Origin: Agaricus subrufescens
Lineage: Eukaryota > Basidiomycota > Agaricomycetes > Agaricales > Agaricaceae
NCBI GenBank assembly: GCA_029945375.1
Contig: CM057060.1
Span: 558,001 to 622,000 of the forward strand
DNA length: 64,000 nt
Reading direction: 5' to 3'
Shown: in pieces, positions 46,135-57,945 of the stretch
Layout of the letters: every line of letters starts with the position of its first letter
How positions within the stretch are numbered: position 1 is the first letter of the stretch
Translations under genes and position numbers: made by a program
Notes under the pieces: generated by a model
Databases searched by the model: none
What the model was told of the DNA's origin: nothing
Seen by the model: the letters and a program-made list of their open reading frames with translations, nothing else

Positions 46135-46501
46135 GGTCGGGAGCTGGACACGCTTAGTGTTTATCGTTGGTGGAGAAACATTTAGGCACCCGGCCGAACG
46201 TGCAAAAAGTTATCAGCGGAGCCCACCACACGTGCGCACTCGAAAATTTTCCAATTCCAGATAATGTCCCGCCTTATCGATCTAATAATTCAGCGGTTGA
46301 ACGCAGTCTATTCATCAGATTACAAACTAAGTAGCAGATACTCTACATTCCACAAAGAGGTAGCAAGATAAGTATAGGGATAACGGGCGTGAGTGGTATC
46401 AGGGAATCAACACAATGCAATGATGATGGTGGAAGGATGAACTTCCTATGCAAAACAACAATCGAAAATGAAGATGTATATCAGAGGTCTAGTCCAGCAT
46501 A
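46135..46501. promoter_or_regulatory. ADE4 upstream region and SAM synthetase 3' flank
   Basis: The ADE4 5' leader and promoter plus the 3' UTR of the next gene. No distinct motif was recognised beyond AT-rich stretches around 46290-46380. Confidence 0.4.
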
Positions 46502-47950
46502 TCATAGCTGGAGCTGCTTAGGTTTTTCCCAAGTGTAGTCAGGGTTACCAAAGTGACCGTATGATGCAGTCCTTAGGTATTGTGGTTTTTGGAGATCGAG
46601 CTCTCGCACTAGGAGATGACATCAGTTTGAATCTATACAGATGGACATATATTTCTCACCGATAACACCAGGTCGGAGATCCCAATTCTTACGGATGATG
46701 CGGACGAGTTCTTCATCACTCTTCTTTCCAGTGCCGTAAGTATCAACATAGATCGATAGGGGCTCTGCTACACCAATGGCATAGGAGAGCTGAACAAGGG
46801 CACGACGGGCAAGGCCAGCAGTAACGAGAGACTTGGCTGTGAACGCGGTATCAGAGATCCCTGAATTTTAAGGCAGGCAAAGTCAAACATACCGATCCAG
46901 CGTGCGGTATAGGCAGCAGAACGATCAACCTTGGAGAAATCCTTTCCGGAGAAAGCACCTCCACCGTGAGCGCCCCAACCACCATAGGTATCAACGATGA
47001 TCTTGCGGCCAGTGAGACCAGCGTCACCTTGAGGACCACCAATCACGAAACGGCCCGAAGGTTGGATCTGGCAAGATAGTGAGTTTCAATATCAAGCTAA
47101 ATACAAACATAATAAGACACGTACATGATAGATAGTACGTTCATCGAGAAGGTTGGCAGGGATAACCTTGTTAACAATTTTTTCCCTGATCTCGCGACGA
47201 AGGTCTTCCGTGGAGATCTCCTCGGCGTGTTGGGTAGAAATGACAATGGTATCAACACGTAGAGGGATCATGGCACCACCCTCCTTCTTGTACTCAACAG
47301 TGACCTGGGTTTTGGAGTCGGGGCGGAGCCAAGGGAGCAAACCGTTTCGGCGGGCCGTAGCCATAGAAGCATTCAGCTTGTGCGCCAACAGAATGGTCAA
47401 TGGCATACACTCCGGAGTTTCGTCGGTCGCATAACCGAACATGATACCCTGATCACCGGCACCGTGGTTCTCGAGCGATCCATGGTCTAGACCCTGGGCA
47501 ATGTCAGGGGACTGTTGCTCAATAGCAACGAGAATGTTGCAGGTCTTGTAGTCGAAGCCCTTGGAAGAGTCATCGTAGCCAATTTTCTTGATAGTCTCAC
47601 GGATGACTTTTTGATAATCGACCTTGGCCTTGGTGGTGATCTCTCCAAAGACCATGATCATTCCGGTCTTCGCGGCAGTCTCGCAAGCGACCTTGGAGTG
47701 AGGATCCTCGCTCAAACACGCATCGAGCTATTTCAAAAAAAGTAAGCAGAGCACTACAAGAAATGAAAGTTGTCACTGACAATGGCATCAGAGACCTGGT
47801 CACAAATTTTATCTGAAATTTAATCAGTTGCTGCGGTACGCATCACAGAGCGAACAACGCACCAGGGTGTCCTTCACCAACGGATTCTGAGGTGAACAGG
47901 AAGTGTCCTGGGGCTAGGGAAGCATGAGTGGCAAATCCGTTAACAGTCAT
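46502..47950 (-). CDS. S-adenosylmethionine synthetase
   Basis: Makes SAM from methionine and ATP in the cytosol. ATG 47948-47950 starts [20 protein letters not shown], then [20 protein letters not shown] (joined over an intron), [16 protein letters not shown], the [18 protein letters not shown] signature, [26 protein letters not shown]-type [21 protein letters not shown] with [20 protein letters not shown], the second signature followed by KVDRSAAY, and VDTYGTG near the end. It ends [13 protein letters not shown]. The stop is 46502-46504. Six short introns, all phase-compatible. Length about 395 residues, usual for MAT enzymes. Nothing odd. It sits between two other minus-strand metabolic genes without sign of co-regulation. 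Confidence 0.95.
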
Positions 47951-48249
47951 GGTGTGGTGTGGGTGGGAAGCGTGGGTCGGGGAGGGAAAGCTAGCGGTCC
48001 ATTTCGGGGGAGAATTTTTGAAGTATATAGGCTGCTTAGTCAGCAACTAATATCACGCCATTTAAGTCCATCATCGCCATCCAGCCGTTTGATGCGTTGG
48101 TACCGCCAGCGGAAACTTTACCCAAGCTTTACCTTAGATGAAGCACTTACGTAGCCAAGTGTTCAAACAGTGTTCAAACCGCGTAATAATATAGGAATCC
48201 TCCCAGGGACATCAACCTTCATTACATCACGCTATTATTACACGACCAA

Positions 48250-51169
48250 TTACAGTGGTCCAACGCCTAGAGGATCTGTCCCTCCCCGGTTCTCGGGAGG
48301 GTCTTTGATAGGTTGAACTATGTCTGTCCTTTGAACCGTCGAGGATGCTGTCATTCTACGTAGGGGTGTAGGGATAGTGGGATCAAGCGGAAGCGAACTA
48401 GTCAATTCGGTTGATGGTACGGGAAATTTTTGCTGTGACGTGGAATCATTCCATGGGTTTTCATCCCGTAATGGCATCGAAGAACCTGCATTCTGTTGCT
48501 CGGGCGACCACGGATTACCGCCGATAGACATAGTCGAGAAAGAAGATGTGACTTTCGAAGTCGACGGTATTGACGATGCTTCCCCCCATGTACTGAGCAT
48601 TTCCCGAGAGTGCATTTCTGCTGTCTTGACTGACGCTTCGTCTTCATTGCCACCAACACGTCTTCCTAAATCTTTGGCCACTCCGGCATATGCCCCCTGA
48701 ACCGCAGAAAAAGCCGTCGACGCATTAGATGACAGCCTTCCCCATACTGATCTGACTCCCACTCCTGCCCCAGACAGGAAGTCCGGCCTTCCACGCTGAT
48801 AGGAGCTTGAAGACGGTGAGGACCAATCAGAGACCGCAGATGGCGAAGAGGACGGGGCCGCCAAAGAATACGTATTTACACTCGTTGGCGACACAGGTAA
48901 CGGAGCTGATGGCTCTATAAGCCTGCCACTGCCCGCAGGGGAGGGCGCTCGTATAGTTCGAGGAGTGCCGAGTGATTGTGCACTCGGCACTGGAATAGGG
49001 GCAGAGGTAACCTTGGGCGACGGTGGCGAAGACACATTCGAGGGCGTCGCTATACGAGGGATACCAACTTCGTCCTCGAGGTTCTCCGTTAACTCCCCAG
49101 GCTTTGAAGCCGCCATTATGATCCTCCCGTTCATTTCTTCGTCTGTGCGCCCATACAGCTCGTTCCAAAAACGTATATCCTTGGGATTAGGGAACAGCAC
49201 GCCCATATCCGCGCCTGATGCTCGGTTCGTCGGATCATCGAGTGAAGGATCATAATCAGTGTTTCGGTTTTTCTCCATTTCGGCAGGAGAATTGAAGAAA
49301 TCCCAGACGCTACACGTTCTCTCGCAAGGCGGCGGGTCAGGGCCACTTGCCGTCTTCCTCTCCTTCTCGTTATTGAATAGGAATGTACCAAACTGGCACG
49401 AATACAGGTGATAATAGAGTTGTCGAAGGAAGCGTTCGTTGAACTCGAACCTTGTGGGAAACTGTCTCTGGACTTGTCGGACAGATTCTAAGAATTGATG
49501 AAAGACAGGACTCGTTTCCTTGATATGATGTTGCGAAGCGAAGCGATTCTGAACCGAAGCCAGAAAAGCTTGAGCGGCGTCTGTTCCGCTCCCAGACCCA
49601 GGGGTTTCTGTTGGAGAAAGGAAGAATTTTTCGGAGGAAAGGTGCCCACACCTATCGAGGAACTTGTGGCCAAACGAAAGCCAGTCTTTTTCAACCAGAA
49701 TTTCAAAGCCTTTGATTGTGCGGTAATAGGGATCGAGACATATTTGAGATAAAGAGGACAACTGAGATGTTCTATCCCAACCATCGGAGCAATGAATGAG
49801 GACGTGTGACGAATTCACATGGACATTTCGAGATATTAAGACTGTGCCCTCGATAATCGCTCGTATATGTCGCAGCCAGCCGGATCGTCGTAAAGCCTGC
49901 CTGTCCAACACAGAGATTCCTGAAATTTGACCAGACAAATCGCTATTGATGCTGGTAAGCATAGCATCAGCCTCACGTAGCGCCTCGACTACTTTGGCCA
50001 GCGACTCTCGCATCGCGTGGATATGATCTATTCCGAGGTAGGCCTTTTTCGCGTCCTTATAATTGTCCATGTTTTCCGTTCCCGCACCCTTAGCTGTGTT
50101 GGCCATAGCATTCGCTGTAGGTCGCGCGTCGATGATGAGGTTAGTTGTAGTTGCTCCATATACTGGTCCACTAGATACACGTGTATCGGGAGATACATGT
50201 GTTTGAAAGATGGCCTCAATCAGTTTCTCGTCTTGGATGGACCGATTCTGCGTGATCCCAACCATTGGTTGACTCGAGCGTGTTATGCTTCCCTGCATGT
50301 CTTCATTAGTACGAACACCCATACAATACTCAATACGGACATAATTCGCCCAGTGCAGATAAGTTAACACCGGTATCCGGCATTTACTCCGGTACTTTGA
50401 GGCATATTGCAAGGTAGTATCACTGATCCTCGTCGGCACAACAAGCTTCGCTGGATATGTAGGGCAAAACTGGGCTAAATCAGACGCTGACATAGGTTCA
50501 TGCAGAGCGGATAGACGTACTGCATAGTCCTTGTTGACTTCTGTAAACCTCCATGTTTTAACCCTGGTGCCTAATCCCATCCTCCCGAACTCTTCTCGAG
50601 GAGAATATATCGACCAACCATCATCGGTGGGGAACGGAGGATTTGGTCTATATATGAAGGCGTAGAGCTGAGTGGCCGAAACTCAACAAACGATTCAATC
50701 AGGTTCGGCTACTGTCACCAAAAGATAACGTACTTGTGACAGTTAGCTCTTTAACGCTCTCAAAGACATCCGAAGCATTATCTTCCCTCTGAAATGACAA
50801 AGTAAAAGTTTCGAATGTGCGAGTATGAATGTTCAACGGCGACTGCCCACTCAGAGTTTGTGGGAGTCGGTTGACCAACGAGATTAATGGGTAGGGTACC
50901 TGCACGAGGGAAAGATAAATTAACATTTGATAAGAACCTGGGAGAATAAGCTCGGCTCTACTCACCCACATCTCCTCGAGCTTCTCATCGTCATAGTGAA
51001 ATATGAGGTGGTGCGCCGTCAGATGTAAAGTGCCTCTCGAGCTAGTCCCAGATTTGGTTATTGTAACGTGTTCAACCTAAGCGAGACTTGGTTATCAGTC
51101 ATCGTCGTAGGGCTCGAGAATGAGATCGCATAGCATGTTACATACTTTGGGTATCCTTATCGCATCCAT
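48250..51169 (-). CDS. Myotubularin-family phosphoinositide 3-phosphatase
   Basis: Removes the 3-phosphate of PI3P (and PI(3,5)P2) on endosomal and vacuolar membranes, like yeast Ymr1. ATG 51167-51169 starts MDAIRIPK, joined to VEHVTITKSGTSSRGTLHLT and HHLIFHY, the PH-GRAM domain. The phosphatase core includes YSPREEFGRMG, WRFTEVNKDY, SKYRSKCRIPVLTYLHWAN and the catalytic loop HCSDGWDRTSQLSSL (Cx5R, near 49760-49795), so an active enzyme. DPYYRTIKGFEILVEKDWLS and GHKFLDRCGH follow, then SPVFHQFLESVRQVQRQFP and YYHLYSCQFGTFLFNNE. The last ~250 residues are disordered and Ser/Pro-rich, a fungal feature; they end NRGGTDPLGVGPL. A few short introns at the 5' end; the remainder is a long exon (frame open from about 50580 to 48250 apart from a short intron near 50300). 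Confidence 0.92.
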
Positions 51170-52746
51170 TGTGGCATCTGGCGAGGTCAAGGTGATAGGA
51201 ATGTAACAGAAGGAGATAGCTGAACCTAGTCCAGGACTGTGCTTGTTACTGTTTGTGACTGCGCATTACTAGTCACGATCAAACAGAACTCCGGATTGAC
51301 TTATTCTTAAAATAATGAATACTCGACTAGGTATGCTTGGTGATACTCGAGGTCCAGAAGCAATCCAAGTTTCGCGAAATGATTCTATGGTAGAGCATGA
51401 AGAGAAAGACATGATGTTCAGGTGCGTACTCCAGTTGCTCCTGGCCCCGTGCTGGACCTCAGAGACCTTACCTTGAATTGTCAGGCCTCTTCTCTTGGGC
51501 ACCAAGTGCTCGCATATGTTTTTCTCTATCATAAGATCCACTTATCTGTTGAGTCGGAAAAGCAAGGGTCGAAATCTCTGGGATCAGTCAGATACCTCTC
51601 GCATCAGAGCTATGGCTCAGTTTACTTCCTATACCTGGTCCTGGTCCTGAAGTCAAAATCTTACTACGCGAATGGGGCGACATACGCGGCGACTCTGCAA
51701 TATCTTCCGCATGTTGAGAAATATTTACGAACCCTCTGCGGTTCGATTCCAGTTTGCCTGAGCGGAAGGCATGTTATCGCATTACGACCATTCCGATGTG
51801 TATCGCTGACTTACGCTCGAACCTCCCACCGTCAGATTGCCAGCCAGACTTTCTCATATCACTCGCTCGTAGCTCATGGCTAAACCCCGGAAGTCAGAAG
51901 GGTACCTCCGAAAACCTGTTTCATGGGCCATCAATACGTTGAAACATAATTTATAGCTTCATCCGCCGATATTCCCCTAACCTGTATCCTTCCGAGTTCA
52001 GGCCTGCTATATAAAAGCTTGTCACCAACCCGCCTCGGCCACTGAGAGAATGTCTCAAGTCTCTCAGGTCGCACGTTCCTCGGTCACTCCATACCGTCAA
52101 TCTTCTAAATGCAATCGTGGCTGAAGAAGGAGAACAAAGCAATATAAACTCTATAGGCAGCAATCCATTCGCGACCGCGACGCCAGCCCTGCTTTAGCTT
52201 GAAACCATCATCGCCATAAACAAGCTAAGCCTACCCTGGGTTGATATCACCAGGCTCGAAAAGTGTATTTTCCCGAAAATCCAGGTTGCCCATCTCCCGG
52301 GTATCCAACTCCAGTCGATAAACACGAGACAGTAAAGACATTTGACAGAATATTTCCGGATTGTGTATTAGCCTGAACTCTTAGTACCTTTTTCTATCAA
52401 TGATGTAGGTAGCGCCGCTCAAGCAGATCGGCAAAATGCCATCATCATCCAATTTTAGGACATCAGCCTGCCTCAGAAAATAACTTTTAGTCCATCAGTC
52501 AAAAAAGATTTCATTTCTTCTCTCCTCTCAAAAAACGACATCAAGCCACTATCACAGTGAAATCAAGAACCTGATTTTGATAGTTCACCCACACCGCTAT
52601 TTTATAACACGAAGTGAAAACATATCCACAGTAGTACTATAGATTACACAAACAACGCCCTCAAAAAGTTGGTTTCATCACACACTCCCTACAAGAAGCA
52701 CACCATAAAACACTTCTGTAGACCACATGACCCCGGAGAAACAGTA
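51170..52746. other. Long intergenic region upstream of the myotubularin gene
   Basis: About 1.6 kb with no gene I can support. A tatataaaag element lies at 52009-52018 on the plus strand, with no start or known gene after it. A 150-codon plus-strand frame at 51422-51883 starts with GTG and has no family resemblance. A ggttcgattcc string at 51742-51752 resembles a tRNA B box but no tRNA fold can be built around it. The region may hold the myotubularin promoter plus a decayed or very short gene. Confidence 0.4.
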
Positions 52747-53554
52747 CTAAAACATGAACCTATTGACAGCCGTAATCAAGGAAACGACGCCAACGACACC
52801 AGCTATATTCAAACCGCGAGAACCAATAGCACTGTTAGGACTTTTGTCGGTAGAGCCTTGTCCTGTAGCAGTTGGTTGAGCGATGGCTACGGCACTAATA
52901 GGCCCAACGGAGATAGGTGACCCTGGTCCTCCAGGCGATTTTGCCTCAGTGGCACCTGGAATAGGAGCAGCGTCTTGGGTACCAGTGAGAGAATCAATCG
53001 AAGTTTTCTTGGCAGCAGCCTAAGGAAGAAAATTTGGATCAGTAAAACTCTCATCCTAGTCTTTAAAAATAGAAAAAACTCACTTGGAAGGAACTGAATG
53101 GTTGTTCTTCGTTATCGTTGATGGCGAAGACCATGCCTTCTACACAATGATGTTCAGGAGCGACCTGGGCGCAGAAGAACCACAGAGGTGCGCTATCATT
53201 AAGTATAGTGAAGCTCCATGTCGGGCGGGTATTGGGATCAAGAGGGACGAGAAGACCAGAGTCTACACCGTTGGGAGCGAGTTTGCATGGGTCGTTGAAT
53301 GTGGATTGGGATACAGAAAGGTTACTCGAAAAGCTATACCAGAAAAAAAAAAACACAAAAAGCCCAACGTTCAGCGAACGAGATCATTTATCCTCCGAAA
53401 AAACTTACAATTCGAATTGAACAACGTCCCCAGCATGAGCTTTGACAGAAAGCGGACTGAATACCAGTAGATCGTCAGCACCCACTATCACATTGATAGT
53501 ATTCGCAGAGACAATGACTGCCAGCATAAAAGCGAATCCGATCGCGTAGATCAT
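52747..53554 (-). CDS. GPI-type cupredoxin-like surface protein, copy A
   Basis: A secreted beta-sandwich protein related to fungal extracellular cupredoxins, probably anchored on the cell surface. ATG 53552-53554 starts the signal peptide MIYAIGFAFMLAVIVSANT, followed by NVIVGADDLLVFSPLSVKAH and AGDVVQFEL. After an intron come SSNLSVSQSTFNDPCKL and WFFCAQVAPEHHCVEGMVF. The last exon gives a short Ser/Pro/Gly-rich stalk and a hydrophobic C-terminus (NIAGVVGVVSLITAVNRFMF) typical of a GPI signal. Compared with copy B the first expected copper ligand is Leu not His (NLS versus NHS), while Cys, His and Met of C...HC..GM remain, so copper binding may be weak or lost. A long A-run at 53343-53352 lies in the intron. 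Confidence 0.8.
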
Positions 53555-54840
53555 GGTGCCTCCTGAGTGTTCTGCCTTGGAGTATGAAGGAGAAACAAGG
53601 AGGGCGGAGGGGATACGCGGGGGAGCAAGGGTGAAAGCTGAAACACTAAGCCGGGGGGGCGCCCTCGCCATTTACATATCCACCAGGTTGAGGGCACCCT
53701 GAGTGTACATTGTCTCGGCACGGACCGTATCTCACTGTCAGATGCTGTCAAAAGAGTGACCCTGTGATGGGCGCGGCGATACGAGCATTTGGTATACACA
53801 GCCTGGGTACACAGCAGATCAGATCTCTTTTGATATTCTCTGTCTTGATGTCTGTTTGTCACGTTCGCATTGAGTTCCGTCGATGTGGTCTGTACTTGAT
53901 TTCACTGAAACGCTTCTTGGTCTTCTCAAAATTACTTTCTTTTTTCTTGGCTAGTTCTACCAATACGTGCAAACCTGGTCGCCTCTGTCATGCCGTAGAG
54001 AAAATTTTCTAAACGTGTCGTATATCACGGAATAACGATCACGCGTTTAACTATTTGTCTTCTCATCCCTAATCGTCCCGGCGGCGGTGCCTGGAGTGAC
54101 AGTATTAACAAACCATACACATAAACTAACTCGCGCTTTCCTTGCAGCACAAAGTTCCGAGTCCGCGACTCGCACATCTCCATCAGGCCTTTGAGTCACT
54201 GATGCAAAAATCAAACCTAAAAATAACGCTTCGTTTGATTGTGAAAGAATTCATCATCGTCAGCTGTACGAGTCCGAAGCAGCGTCCACGCATCTCCAGC
54301 GATATAATTATAGTTTTTTTTCGGTGGTTTATCAGATATCAGAGGATGACCTCTCCTCATGATACGAAAAAGATATACTTAGAGTTCTTTGCCACATGAA
54401 AGATAAGAGTATAGTCCTTCTTTATGATATGGTATATCAAAGTATCAACGAAGTTTGAGGAACGTCATCAAATTTGAAGGCAGAGCACACTCATGACCAT
54501 TTAGCCGTTTAAAGCCCAGCGAATTTGTCGATATATCAAAGTATCAACGAACTTCAAGGAACAACATCAACCGTCAGGTTTGAAGGCGGAGCTCACTCAT
54601 GACCATTTAGCCGTTCAAAGCCCAGCGAATTTGTCATAAAACAAATTCGCTTATCGTGTTTCCCTAAGTAACAACAAAGGCTATAGCACATTACAATTGG
54701 CACAGCCAATACATGAATTCCAAAGAAAAAAATTTTCGAAAAAAAAGAAAACGAACATATCCCTGTAGATACCCCATCTTCACTACTACCAGAGAAAAAG
54801 AGAAGATCGAAATTCGTTTCGCAACGATCAACGCAAGTAA
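53555..54840. other. Intergenic region between cupredoxin copies
   Basis: About 1.3 kb. It includes the copy A promoter (53555-53900), an imperfect direct repeat at 54433-54635 (separate entry), and the 3' flank of copy B. Small open frames here have no support. Confidence 0.4.
54433..54635. repeat. Imperfect tandem direct repeat, two units of about 100 bases
   Basis: Unit 1 (54433-54530) and unit 2 (54532-54635) both start tatatcaaagtatcaacga, share cactcatgaccatttagccg in the middle, and end cagcgaatttgtc. Differences are single substitutions plus a few inserted bases in unit 2 (around the caaccgtcagg stretch). Unit 2 is followed by a partial inverted copy of its end (acaaattcgc at 54641-54650 against gcgaatttgt). 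No coding potential. Confidence 0.8.
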
Positions 54841-55644
54841 CTACAGCATCAATCCAGCCACAGCCGCAATCAAGCTAACAAAGCTGACAGCACCAGCGGA
54901 GCTCAAACCGCGGGAGGCAATGGCACCATTAGGGGCACCAGTAGAATCAGATGGCGGACTGCCAGCTGTAGTAGACGCACCAGAGTCGGCACCACCCGTC
55001 GTTTGTCCAGCTCCAGCTCCAGTAGTAGTAGCTGGTGAAGCACCACCAGCGGTGGGAGAAGTACCACCAGAGGCGGGGGGAGCAGATGCACCACCATCAG
55101 TACTGCTCTTTGCAGCGGCCTTGAAAGAAAAAAAGAGATTAATATTCACAGGTATTCTTGTGCCGTAGGAGGCAAAGACTTACCTGGAAAGCTGCGAAGG
55201 ACTTGTCAGCAGTAGGATTTACGGCAAAAACCATGCCAGCGTGACAGTGATTCGCGGGAGTCTTCTGAGCGCAGTGGAACCACAAGGGTGTATTGGGATC
55301 ATTGACCGTGATACTCCACGCCGGAACACTGGATGAGCCAGCAGTGACAGCTTGGAACCCAGAATCAACACCCCCATTCATAGGAACACAAGGGGAAGCA
55401 AAAGTAGATTGAGTGACAGAGTGGTTTTTGGATGAGCTATACGAAGCGGAGGGAAAGACTTAGTCGGACGAAAGGTGTAGAGGGAAAAGGTACGTTACAA
55501 TTGGAAGCTGATGGTATCGTTGAGCTGGGCAACGACACTGGTAGGGCTGAAGACCAGGCCGTTTTGGTCGCCTACGATGACATTGATGTTGGCGGCAGAT
55601 GCGACGAGCGCAGAAGCGAGAACAAAGGTAGAAGCAAAGATCAT
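54841..55644 (-). CDS. GPI-type cupredoxin-like surface protein, copy B
   Basis: A paralogue of copy A. ATG 55642-55644 starts MIFASTFVLASALVASAANI, then NVIVGDQNGLVFSPTSVVAQ and LNDTISFQ. After an intron come KNHSVTQSTFASPCVPMNG, PAWSITVNDPNTPLWFHCAQ and KTPANHCHAGMVFAVNP. The predicted copper ligands are the His of NHS, Cys of FHC, His of NHC and Met of AGM; all are present. The stalk is long and rich in Gly, Ala, Ser, Thr and Pro (SGGTSPTAGGASPATTTGAG), longer than in copy A, and the C-terminus (GAVSFVSLIAAVAGLML) is a GPI-type hydrophobic tail. The protein probably projects from the cell wall. Function in these proteins is not established. Confidence 0.85.
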
Positions 55645-56156
55645 CTTGAATATAAGGTAAAGGGGATACGAAGAAGTGGTTTAATGAGCCTGCTCGGGCG
55701 AATGGGGAAGAAAAAATGAGTTCAAAGCCGGGGAAAGAAAGACGATACGTGGACTGACCCTGCTCGTCGTCGAAAGATCAAGGAAGGAAGAAGAGAAGAG
55801 AGAAGCGGTGCAATTTCCATCGCAGCGGCTGATTTGTATTTAACAGAGAATTATGATCGGGGTATCCATACCAACCCCTTATGACATATTTTTATCGACT
55901 GCTGGGATTGGCTGCATTTTTTTGTGCCGCACCGATCACAACTGTGGACGTTTCGGGGGTGGACCAGGCATTATTGACGCGTTGATAGTGGGGCCGGGCG
56001 CCTAGCGAACAGGAACCCGCATGCGAGGGACCAGGGGCACGTCCGACTGGCGCGCCAAGACGACAGACCCAGGTCGTCTATAGGAGTAGTGGCAAAAGTC
56101 ACTTTGCCGAAAGACTTGGATCAGTCAGCCGGCTCCAGGCAAGCTTGCCGACCACG
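55645..56156. promoter_or_regulatory. Divergent promoter region, cupredoxin B / thioredoxin
   Basis: About 510 bases. On the minus strand a ttaaatacaaa element near 55835-55845 lies roughly 190 bases upstream of the cupredoxin ATG. The half close to the thioredoxin gene is GC-rich. No other feature was seen. Confidence 0.4.
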
Positions 56157-56844
56157 ATGACTCTCCTCGGTGCTGCCTCTCGTTCCCTCAAATCCGCCGC
56201 TCGACCCATCGCACGGTCGACTGCAGGACCCCGCAGGTCGTTCCATTCGTCTCTCCGCACCCACGCCGTCTTCTCCCAGGCAAACACAAAGGTCCGTCCA
56301 AAAACCTCACTTCATTCCTGCCCCTGTCAATGTCTTCCGCTCCCGTTCAATAGACCGTCGCCAAAGTCATCAAAGCATCACAAGGTCGTGTCGTCTTGGT
56401 CGATTTCTACGCCGAGTTGGGCCTTTATATTCATTGGTCCATACGCCTGCTTATGTGTCTTCGGTAGTTGGTGTCAGCCATGTCGCTTGTTCTCTCCCAT
56501 CCTCGAGAAATTGGCGGCTGAACCTAATACTTCTGCCAATGGCCTGCCAGTCGACCTTGTCAAAGTCGACACTGAATCAGACGAGGGCCAGTCACTGGCT
56601 CAGAAACACCAGGCAAGTTTCCTTTTTGCTGTCATCTGGTCAATAGATTCTCATGCATGACCTCGTGGCTCCACTCTCATTCTTGACAACTGGGACCACC
56701 CGGCAATTGCTATGCGATCTTATCCGTGTGTTTCAGGTCCGCGCTTTGCCTACCGTATACATATACAAGGACGGCGAGGCTGTGATGCACTTCCAGGGAG
56801 CGCTGCCTGCACCTCGCCTCCAGCAACTACTAGACAGTCTGTAA
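56157..56844 (+). CDS. Mitochondrial thioredoxin
   Basis: A small disulfide reductase. ATG 56157 starts MTLLGAASRSLKSAARPIAR followed by STAGPRRSFHSS, rich in Arg, Ser and Ala with no acidic residue, a good mitochondrial presequence. Exon 2 gives TVAKVIKASQGRVVLVDFYA. Across the next intron (gttggg...cggtag) the codons join to DWCQPCRLFSPILEKLA, with the active-site pair WCQPC in place of the usual WCGPC. LPVDLVKVDTESDEGQSLAQ and KHQ follow. The third intron (135 nt) has a GC donor in perfect context (cag, gcaagt) and joins KHQ to VRALPTVYIYKDGEAVMHF with the cis-proline ALPT. It ends QQLLDSL. Only this splice keeps the frame. Confidence 0.9.
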
Positions 56845-57436
56845 ACACGCCGTCGCTTAGAAATATAGAGATTATTCGATCGTTGTGGGAAACACACGAA
56901 TATTTTACATTGAAGGAAAACAGACAAGGTTTAAAAATGGATATAGCTTATCATCCGAACTCCAGACGCCCAACAACCTCAAGGGATTCGAAGTGTATGT
57001 ACAATGTGAAAAAAGGGGGAGAAACGGCATTAGGTACACGGAGTCGATGTGCGTGTCGCCAATCAAACAATATTGGCGCTGACAGCCCCAAAAACTATTG
57101 ACAAGTGCAAAGAAAGAGAGAAAGTTCCAGGAAAGGAGCCAAACGCAGATCGATAGCATCAAGAGCAAGAAAAGAACGGTAGCATATGTGTAACTTGGAT
57201 TGAATGAGAGTTGGTGCCGTTGGTATTAGGGCAGGGGGGGGCGTAGAAACGCGGAACCGACGAGATGTATGAGATACCCGGCTGGGAACGATGGGTATCG
57301 AAGTGCGGGGGACGGTCGGGTGCTTATGCGACGGGGTGGTTCCTTTTAGTGTCGGGTGTCGGATGAGGGAGGGTGAGGGAGGGTGACGACATGACGCGGG
57401 GAGGGGAGTGCGGACGGAGAGATCGCAGGGGTACGA
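56845..57436. other. Convergent intergenic region, thioredoxin / G-gamma copy 1
   Basis: About 590 bases between convergent 3' ends. It becomes G-rich toward 57230-57430 with repeated gagggagggtga units (57365-57385). No gene seen. Confidence 0.4.
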
Positions 57437-57813
57437 TCATTGCACCGTACAACACTTGAGGCCGCCTGCGCCCTGGTTGTTGTATGGATCGTCGGCCCGT
57501 CCCACGGGGCCCCAGACGGACGGTACCTGAGGGTGAATGTGAGCGGAGAGCGGCGCAACAGGGGGGGCGACGCACGAGATGGTCTTTTGTGGTTTTGCAG
57601 AACTGGATGAGACTGCGGGGGCGGCGGTGAGCGGGCGGCTGGCGGGGCGGATGCGAGGATGCGCCGGGGCGGGGACGCAGCTTACCTGGCACTGGCCTCG
57701 GAAACCTTGAGCCGGGGCCGGGCGAGGTCTTCCTTGAGCCGCTGGTTGTGCTCGAGAAGACGGCGGAGCTTGAGCTCGGACATGGACTGTCTGCCTCCAC
57801 CGCGGGTGCTCAT
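57437..57813 (-). CDS. Heterotrimeric G protein gamma subunit, copy 1
   Basis: The gamma subunit pairs with G-beta and anchors it to the membrane in pheromone and nutrient signalling. ATG 57811-57813 ([20 protein letters not shown]) opens the N-terminal coiled coil that binds G-beta, then [20 protein letters not shown]. Introns fall after SEASA(R/S) and after KDHL. The rest reads [32 protein letters not shown] and GGLKCCTVQ. The end CTVQ is a CaaX prenylation box, with a preceding Cys suited to palmitoylation. It lies 132 bases downstream of copy 2 in the same direction. Length about 85 residues, typical. The two copies share the core, so it is a tandem duplication. Confidence 0.93.
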
Positions 57814-57945
57814 GGCGGGAGATGTGTAGCTGGTGACGGGGGGTGAGAGAAATCGCGCGGGGGCACGGGGGGCCTGGGACCGGCCTGCCGCATTCGGACG
57901 GCGTTCTCACGGGTCAGCATGTGGTATTATTATGTGGTATATTGG

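Noticed and set aside
51742..51752. ggttcgattcc, resembling a tRNA B box
   Set aside because: The flanking bases do not pair to form a T stem (tgcgg against ccagt) and there is no acceptor stem or A box at the proper distance on either strand.
51422..51883. A 153-codon plus-strand frame in the long intergenic region
   Set aside because: It starts with GTG, has no recognisable motif, and has no supporting splice structure.
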